A stretch of 64,000 bases of DNA. Source: Moniliophthora roreri (lineage: Eukaryota; Basidiomycota; Agaricomycetes; Agaricales; Marasmiaceae). Positions 57,267 to 64,000 of this stretch are shown here, piece after piece (within the stretch, counting starts at the first letter, position 1; every line of letters starts with the position of its first letter). The stretch lies in NCBI GenBank assembly GCA_001466705.2, contig LATX02000180.1, positions 620,001-684,000 of the forward strand, read 5' to 3'. The translations under genes were made by a program, and so were the position numbers. The notes beneath the pieces are model-generated. The model worked only from the letters and a program-made list of their open reading frames with translations. It was not told where the DNA came from and searched no databases.

Positions 57267-59829
57267 TCAGTTTGATCGGGGATACAGGACTATCTCCTCG
57301 TCAGATTCAGACCCCTCGTTGAATATACAATCATCTATGTAATATACCAATATCAGCATGAACTCAAAGGCAGGTGATGTAGATACATACCGTTTGCGTC
57401 GAGACACTTGTACGATTCCAAGATATCGGCGATAGTGGTAGAGCTCGCCGAATCCTCTAAATCCTGGGGTCGATCTTCGTCCACGACAACTTGTACAGGG
57501 GAATAACCAAGGGAGCGAGCGTAATCGGTTGTCCAGGGATCAAAGGTCTTGGAAGTGTGAAGCCTTTCACGCTCGCTATCGTCATGGTCAACGCGCAACT
57601 TGTGACATGTGCTACCAGAGATCGCTGCTTTCGACATGCGCTCATTGCCCACAGTTGCCGTATCGTTAGGTCTGGGGGAAGGTATGATATGATGACTGGC
57701 AGCGTCTAGGCAAGGAAAATCGCAGTCCACTGCTATTGTTTCCTCACCCTCTGACGTCGAGCAGTCGTCTGCGTAAAGTGAGAACATCAGCATGAGTTGA
57801 ACGACATATATTACCGCTACGTACCATTCGAGTCCAATTCCTGGAACCGACCCTCGTCCCCAATGACTTTGAGGAGAGGGTAACCAAGAGAACGAGCAAG
57901 GTCTGTCGTCTTGGGATCAAAGCCCTTGGAAATGTTAATCATTTTCAATGGCTTTGTAGGCATCAAGGATCCAGGAATCTTGCCAAAGCATTATCTCAGT
58001 CGTGAAAGATGGAAGTCTCAGATATGCTCTCATGCTCTCCGACATTTCTTCTCGTCCAGAAGGGTCAAAGGACCAGAAGTACTTTGCGCTTTCCGTCCAA
58101 GACCGCCATAGTGTTTCATCGTCGGAAGGGCAAGGAATGCGCCGAACGAAAAGGTACGAAGTAAGTGTATTTGATGTGGTATCGGTATTTCCCAGCTGGT
58201 TGACTTGTGCTTCGGTAAAGTGGAAATAGAGCCGGAAACCGGCGGTAATTGCTGTCAAGGCAAGTCAGGAAAGCAAGCTTATGCAAGACAACACCTAAAA
58301 CTCACAGTACTCATTCCATTCCTCTTCACGAATTCCCAGTCGGCTAAAGATGCCGTACGCCTGGGCAAGCCATGCCACCTGGATGCCCAATTCATATTCT
58401 AACCACCAGTCATCCTCGAAATTTGTTGGACCAGTGAATTGAAACCTATATCCCTGTCATGTACACAACATCCAACCCAAGAGTCATTTACTACGCACCG
58501 TATTGATCCATCCTTCATGGCAACTTTGCGCTTGTCCGTCGTCGATAAATTACAGTCTCTACATTCATATCGCGGCATCTCCGTAAGTCCCGTCCATCGA
58601 ACGATGATATCTTGTTGGTTCCTTTTCCAAAGTGGGCTGGCGAGGTATAACCACGCTTCAACAGGAGTCACTTGTTCCGAATGGTAACTATATTGGTGAC
58701 TGATTCCCTCAAGAATAGTGACTGTTGGGAGTATTCTGGCAAGGTAGTCGAAAATGGTGCTGGTATAACCATACGTCTGAATTGGTAGTGGATCGAGAAG
58801 TGAAGCTGAAGGTGCATTGGGTATTGGATAGGGATCCGAGTCGGGTACATCACCTTGAACATAGGGTCCTCTACGTAACGCACCGCTTCTGGGATCAATC
58901 CATAGTTCGTTCGCAAACTGTAAGCCTCTACTATCAAGATACAGGGCAAAAGTAAACCTTCAGGTTGAAAAGGACGTACAGGTTCGTCGTCATCATCTTC
59001 TAATATCCTCGTGACACCAATCTGCGGACAACGATGTAGACCAAATCCACAAGCATGGCATGTGGCACGTACTTGAAAATCAAAATAAATCTTGAGAACC
59101 AACGACTGGTTCTTCGAGAGGACGTGGATAAAAGGAATGAGTGCTATAGGACGACTGAGTTAGCAATCGAGCCATAAACGTAACTAGTGCGTTCACCATC
59201 GTAGAATATCAATGCTGGTAAACCACGCTGGTCGTTGTAGCCAAAGAGCTGGGCGACGTTCGGATGTCTAGCGATAACGGTAACTATGGTGCACCTGAAT
59301 TGAAGATTGGAGGATGAGACGCACTTGACAGCAGAAAATTCATCGAAATCCCGTTTGAATCTCTGTCGAGCGGGGATTTGAGATCTAGTGACGTCGAGAG
59401 GATACAAATCACCAACTTTGAGAGCTTCCGGACCACTGTATCCCATGTATAAAAATTCTATGTCTCCGTCTTCACCACGGATGCGAGCGACGCTGACGGT
59501 ACGACGAGCTACTACTCTTAGATTCCCTGACTTGAGCCACCAACGCAAATCATATACATCACTGATGCCCACAACCTTTGTGAGGTAGATATGACCTATT
59601 CGAACCCGTTCGTACTAACATCATCCAAAAAAGCCAGTCAGTAAAGATCCCCATTTACTCGAGGAGAAATCGTTGAACACACCTCATCCCAGATCGTCTG
59701 CTTTTTCTTCTTTTTGCGCACGACTACCCGATTGTTGTGAACATGTGTGGTATTATACTGAGACCCCTGGACGATTGTAAATTGGGCGTTCTGAATGGCA
59801 AAGTCTGAACATTCTTGGATCAACGCCAT
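57267..59829 (-). pseudogene. Family A copy A6, extended C-terminus, one frameshift
   Basis: The start (59829) gives SDFAIQNAQFTIVQGSQYNT, KKKQTIWDE, YERVRIGHIYLTKVV, ARRTVSVARIRGEDGDIEFL, RHPNVAQLFGYNDQRGLPAL, ELWIDPRSGALRRGP, YLASPLWKRNQQDIIVRW, YLFVRRIPCPSDDETLWRSW and FWSFDPSGREEMSESMRAY. At about 57935-57945 one extra base changes the codons after DAYKAIE and makes an early TAA; the other copies have a clean frame there. Beyond it the normal frame resumes (SKGFDPKTTDLARSLGYP), followed by the extra C-terminal module as in A3 (CSTSEGEETIAVDCDFPCL, then TFDPWTTDYARSLGYSP) and the tail SESDEEIVLYPRSN. If the base is real and not a sequencing error, the copy yields a protein cut short by about 200 residues. 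Confidence 0.7.
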
Positions 59830-59999
59830 GGTGAGGACTATGGGAAAGGGTGTCCGAACGAGGAAGCTACAGCTTTTGAACAGCGCATTATGTTTGTCAT
59901 GCATCGCTCAAGGGGCAGTGTGCGTTAGCTTGATCGGGAACACGGTTTATATCAAGAAAGATGGATGGGGAGAAGGGACTTTCTGAGAGATGATGAATG

Positions 60000-60600
60000 T
60001 ATTGGGCTCGGGCACCTCGGATCTACCCAGACGTGACATGTGACGCTTTCATTGCACCTTCGGTCCTTCATCGCACCTTCATCTACAAGCTCATTCATGT
60101 GTCCCAAAGCCTTTATCGTTTTCCGAGAATACTGACTTGACGCTTATCGATATCTCTCGGATAAACGAGGAGCACGACTGCTGCTACGTGCTTGCACAAG
60201 TCCAGCCTACCGCCAACCCCAACAGCTTGACCAGGCCTCGATGCGAGCACAGACATCCCCAACTACTCGACGTTCAACACTCAAAATACTACACCTGTGG
60301 GCTGCTTCCTTCCTTGCTCACCTTATTGGCGTCTGATATCGTATCCCAAGGTTACACTATTCCAATGAACATCCCATACCCAATCCGCCGTCATGGCATT
60401 TCCATATGCAATCTGACAACCGTGTACCCACACTTGAAAAACCATCCTTCGCTCTACGTTAGTGCACCGACCGTACTTCTCCCGCTCTCAGCACAGGTCG
60501 TCCTATTGATTCTGTACAGTACTCAAGACTCGTCGTTTGGGGAATTGGGTGCTCGAACCTTCACGCGCGTCTCCATACGCTAGATTGTGCTTTTCCCGCT
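60000..60600 (+). repeat. Duplicated segment C3, upstream of A6
   Basis: This is homologous to C1 and C2, with words such as GCTCACCTTATTGGCGTCTG against GCTCACCTTATCGGTATCTG in C1. A + frame of 148 codons (60137-60583) crosses it, but it is not shared by C1 or C2 and is probably chance. Confidence 0.5.
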
Positions 60601-61249
60601 CAATCCATGCTCTTCCCGGATACCTGAACAAGTTGTGCTTCCACCCAGCAGTATGTAAAAAACGCACGTCACGGGTGCAATGTGGGTGAGATTATCACCG
60701 CCAACGACATCACCAACCCCGATGATGGAGCCGGCAATGGAGTTGGGAATGAAACGGCTACGAGGCAGCTATGACGAATACGCGCAGGCAAGCCTTTCTC
60801 TTCTTTTCCTCCCAGTCATGACACCCCGACAGCATATACATTGCAACTCGATACTAGAACCTACAAAATCCCGGAACGAAGAGTGTTACGCGACCTGTTC
60901 ACCATTGCCGATAGCAAAGATAGAGAAAAAGTAACGATTTGACTCGCAAACTCGTAGTATACGTGGAATTATATTTAGCGAAGAAAGGAGAAGTGGAAAG
61001 TACGAATGTCCTGATTCAGAGGTCTGTATCAGTACGAAGAAGAAAAGGCGGACGCAACTGATGAGGTTTATGCTAAGAGCTCGATACCCGCTCAACGCTG
61101 TACATGGCGCGCAAAGGCAACTCGACAAACCCTTGCTTCAATCCGTTCCATCAAGACTTTGATAAGACTTTTTGGTTCTGGTGTCGCTTCCTTGTTGTCC
61201 CTATTATCGATTCCTTCACTATAGATCATGTACATATGGATAATCCTTT
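60601..61249. other. Intergenic, nothing assigned
   Basis: No gene or clear repeat is seen here. Some words (CACGTCACGGGTGCAATGTGG region) may go on from the duplicated segment. Confidence 0.35.
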
Positions 61250-61678
61250 TCAACCTGCGACTACTAGACCCTTTGACCAAGGGTAGACAACTAAATCTTC
61301 ATCCGGATCAACTGCATTGTCCGATAGACGATCATATGCGATATGTAAATGTCAGCATGAACTCGAAGACAAGCGGCAAAGGTGCACACCATCTGCATCG
61401 AGACCACTATAGCGTTCCAGGATGTCATTGACGAATCTTCCAAGTCCTGGAACCGATTTTTTTGGACGACTTGGAGAAGAGGGACGCCGAGTGAGCGAGC
61501 GAGGACTGTTGTCTTGGAATCAAGGTCCTTGAAAAGGTGGATCTTTTCGATGGCTTTGTAGGCACCAAGAGGCCAGCGTTCAAGGCAACCCTCTGTTTTA
61601 GGCATGAAGGACAGAATCCCCGAAGATATTCTCTTGCTCTCCGACATCTTTGCCTGTCCGGTAGGGTCAAGAGACCAG
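61250..61678 (-). pseudogene. Family A copy A7, 3' fragment cut off by a retrotransposon
   Basis: The minus strand reads SLDPTGQAKMSESKRISSG (standard: SFDPSGQEEMSESTRIS), AYKAIEKIHLFKDLDSKTTV, LARSLGVPLLQVV and NRFQDLEDS, then, after a frame change, VNDILERYSGLDADG and, in the last exon, VDPDEDLVVYPWSKG. The fragment begins exactly at the LTR edge (61678), in the middle of the penultimate family exon, so the 5' part should lie on the far side of the element, outside the window. It also carries its own frameshift near 61440. Confidence 0.85.
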
Positions 61679-62039
61679 TGTTACGTCACTTGCGCAGCAA
61701 CGTTAACACCTCAACAATACCAACACGGTAAAGTAGAGTTCAGGTTCAAGTTCGAGTTCGCTCAGTGGTTACTGAGGTTCTGAGTTCCAACAGTTCTTTG
61801 CTAACACAAGGTATGATTAACCAGGTCAAGCTGAAGAGCTCCAACCCAGTTTTGTAGTCCTTAAATACACAGAATGTATCTACTCATTTGTAAGTACTAG
61901 AACATTATAGAAGGGTATAGAACGATTAGTAACACTACATCAGAGCCGCTTTTAAGTCATATAGAAGGCTGAGGAAAGAAAAGGAAGGAAACACGATCAC
62001 ATGGTAATACAGAGAAGAAAAAGAAAGCGGGTTGTAACA
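61679..62039 (-). repeat. LTR of a Ty3/gypsy retrotransposon, 361 bp
   Basis: On the element's own strand the LTR runs from TGTTACAACCCGC (62039) to GACGTAACA (61679), with the expected TG...CA ends and 6-bp inverted tips (TGTTAC/GTAACA). A TATTTAAG box lies inside. Before it stands a short purine stretch (AAGGACAGGATAG) that could be the polypurine tract. It is the 3' LTR, as pol ends upstream of it. The base pairs ACCAG next to it (61674-61678) should recur beyond the 5' LTR, outside the window. Confidence 0.85.
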
Positions 62040-62050
62040 CTATCCTGTCC

Positions 62051-63506
62051 TTACGTAGCAGATCCCATTCTGACTACATGTATGACGTGTCCATCAGGTA
62101 ACGTTACCTCTTGCGCTTCGTGGTCTGGGATCCCTACAAACATTGGCACTAAATCATCCAGATCAGTTACCTCCGCCCCAGTCGGCCCATCATTGTTCTC
62201 CGTCTCCGTAGAGGTCATCGTCGTAGTCACCCCTGTAGAGATCATAGTTAGGAGGCCGTGAGCTCCTGGGATTGTCTGTTCGAGGAAATCGATGTGGCCT
62301 TCGTCGGAGACTACAATGCCAAGGAATATGCCCAGGCGCAAATAGTCCGCACTCCTTGCAACGGTAGCATGGACAGTTACGGGCGCGGTGGTACGCCACT
62401 CAGCACACAGGGCACAAAGAAATTCGTACACCTCGTCCACAGTTGCTCTCCGCTCGACTTGTTCCGGTGTTTCTGAGACTGTCTCGTCGTCCCATACTGA
62501 AGCTGGAGGGGCTGTATCGGGTTGGGGTCCAAGGGGCCCAGGGGTCTGTGAACGCTCGTGTATCGATCTGTAGGTCTGGGTTGGCTCTGACGGCATCTTG
62601 GATGCTGACGAAGGCAGGGTTGAATTGTCTGTTTGCCAAGAAAGGTACTGAGGAGGGGGCGAGTGGCTCGTCACTGACGTCGAAGGGGTCGAAGGGGGGT
62701 GTTGGAAGGGGTGCCGGTGCAGGTCCGGGCTGAGGTTCGGTGGCGGGAGAGGGAGATGCCAAGGTGACACCGATGGACTTGGCATAGAGGGGGGAGGAGT
62801 CCCGGCTGGAACTGTCGGAAGGGTACGTGAGGCCGGAGGGGGAATCAGAATCAGGTTTGGATTTGACGGGATTAAAATCGGGGGAGGACTTGAGTTTGGG
62901 GACCATGGGGGCGGGATCAGCCGCCCCAGGTAAAAGAGGCTCTGTTCTGGTAGTACAGGGGCAATATTCGTGTTGATCGATGGCAAGTTCCACAGCTGCC
63001 CAGACCCAGGCACGGTACGTCGTTGCTGCTCATAGGAATGCTGGATCGTTTGGATCTGTGTCGCAAAGATCTGGGGAGAGGGGACCTAATCGAGATGTGG
63101 AAGTGGGGAGTTGTTGTTCAAAACGTTCAGAGTTAGTGGGGAAGGACGGTACTGTCATTGGCCCCTGTAGCACTAGAGGGGTTGGTCCAGAAGCGGTTGC
63201 ATTGAATGCCAAATTAGCCACATATACATTTGTCTCCTCAATGATTGCATTGAGGGAGGCACGTTGGGCCTGAAGGCATATAAGACCGTCAATGGCGTAC
63301 TGTAGGTGGGGCTGTCCCACAGATGCGTTTTGAAGGGCGTTGTCGTGTCTGCCAGTATTGACCAGGAAAAGGAGCTCGAAGGGCAAGGGATTAAAGGGAC
63401 CGGAATACGTGATGTCATTGGAAAATGAAGGAGTTCTGGAGGGAGGGTCGGGGAGGCTGCAAACGCTGTAAGAGCTAGTACTAGAGGTGGCAGATGCATT
63501 CGACAT
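62051..63506 (-). pseudogene. Extra ORF of the gypsy element, downstream of pol, broken
   Basis: A Pro/Ser-rich reading frame starts with ATG at 63506, only 22 bp after the pol stop. The first 158 codons (SNASATSSTSSYSVCSLPD and on) end at a TGA (63030-63032); the same frame goes on with AATTYRAWVWAAVELAID and further to about 62490. From there the sensible frame is another one: TVDEVYEFLCALCAEWRTT, then YLRLGIFLGIVVSDEGHIDF to a stop at 62051. So one stop and one frameshift break an ORF of about 480 codons. Extra ORFs after pol are known in some fungal and plant gypsy elements. I recognise no domain, and it is not a typical envelope protein (no membrane anchor). Confidence 0.6.
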
Positions 63507-63528
63507 GGTATGGGAGATGATTTCTCGA

Positions 63529-64000
63529 CTATAATTTGTTCTTGACTATATAGTTGAGGTAAATGTCCATTGTGTGCTCTAATTCCTCTTTTGTCTTCCA
63601 TTCATTGTGTGAGGAATCAAAGCCTTTCCATGACACGAGGAACCATCTAGGCTTCTGCAGTGGCTTGTGACCTATGATTGCTTCTATCTCGAACTCCTCG
63701 TGCCCATCTATTATGTCTGGGGGTGGTTCTAGAAAGTTCTTTCCATGGGCCTTGGTTTCCTTGTACAGCCTCAGTAAGCCGGCGTGGAAAACAGGGTGGA
63801 TTCTCCACTGTGATGGGAGTTTCAACCTGTATGTCACGGGTCCCATGACCTTTTCGATAACAAAGGGTCCCTCTCGTTTGGGCGAGAGCTTCTTGCTAGG
63901 ATATCCAAAATCGAGGTTTTTCCCTTCTAGCCAGACCTTCTGTCCATCTTTGAACTTGTCTGTTGTCCTATTGGCTCGTTCGATCATCTTTCTCCGTGCT
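63529..64000 (-). mobile_element. 3' end of gypsy pol: integrase C-terminus and chromodomain
   Basis: The frame is open to the window edge and ends with the stop at 63529. It shows the end of a chromovirus integrase: GQKVWLEGKNL, KLSPKREGPFVIEKVMGPVT, YRLKLP...IHPVFHAGLLRLY, then a linker and a chromodomain (EIEAIIGHK, RWFLVSWKGFDSSHNEWK). The GPF/Y motif and the chromodomain guide integration to certain chromatin. The rest of gag-pol and the 5' LTR lie to the right of the window. The 5' end of this feature is only the window border. Confidence 0.95.

Noticed and set aside
57931..57950. An additional intron in A6 to explain the frame change
   Set aside because: The neighbouring sequence aligns base by base with other copies except for one extra base, and there are no splice borders.
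33838..59829. Family A as active protein kinases
   Set aside because: Only an N-lobe-like part can be seen. No HRD or DFG motif follows in any copy, and the beta-3 lysine is not evident.
60137..60583. 148-codon plus frame as a gene
   Set aside because: It crosses segment C3, but the frame is not kept in the homologous C1 and C2 segments and it shows no domain.

Overview
The window is fungal nuclear DNA, almost certainly from a mushroom-forming basidiomycete (Agaricomycetes, probably Agaricales). Genes are cut by many 40-70 nt introns with GT-AG and some GC-AG borders. The protein families (TPR-DUF4470, Rrm4-like RNA-binding protein, BRPF/Nto1 with PHD, bromodomain and PWWP, Mad3, MGRN1-like RING ligase) and a chromodomain Ty3/gypsy element fit that group. 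Exon borders were set by hand from protein similarity and checked for reading-frame phase.

Left part (1-33 kb), mostly single-copy genes: Mad3 spindle checkpoint protein (2754-4187, +); a possible small secreted protein (5016, +); a TPR-DUF4470 protein (5844-9301, -); an F-box/LRR-like relic split by a 719-bp hAT element (10981-12730); an NTO1/BRPF-type chromatin reader (13682-17797, +); a dead short-chain dehydrogenase (17924-19179, -) with a 357-bp hAT MITE just upstream; a GNAT acetyltransferase (21881-22820, +); an Rrm4-like protein with three RRMs and MLLE repeats (24113-27119, +); a class III aminotransferase (27968-29904, +); a perfect 136-bp inverted repeat (30117-30588); and a CAP/PR-1 secreted protein (31068-32037, +). 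A 138-bp fragment of the DUF4470 gene (exon 1 plus promoter) has been copied to a site upstream of NTO1.

Right part (33.8-61.7 kb): an expanded family, here called family A, with six full-length or nearly full-length copies and one truncated copy. Copy A1 is on + (33838); A2 to A6 are on - (39109-59829); A7 (61250-61678) is cut off by a retrotransposon LTR. An MGRN1-like RING ligase gene lies between A1 and A2. Family A proteins are about 520-650 aa with about ten exons. They start with a short S-x-F-x-I plus V-x-G-S-Q motif, continue with a stretch that looks like the N-lobe of a protein kinase (no C-lobe, HRD or DFG seen), and end in a conserved Trp-rich region of unknown function. The copies travel with duplicated flanking segments (B and C below), so the array grew by segmental duplication. 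A3 and A6 carry an extra, internally duplicated C-terminal module.

Right edge (61.7-64 kb): the 3' end of a Ty3/gypsy chromovirus on the minus strand: LTR, a broken extra ORF, and the integrase/chromodomain end of pol running out of the window.

The strongest candidate for an undescribed system is family A: a locally amplified, uncharacterised basidiomycete family with a kinase-N-lobe-like part and changeable C-termini.
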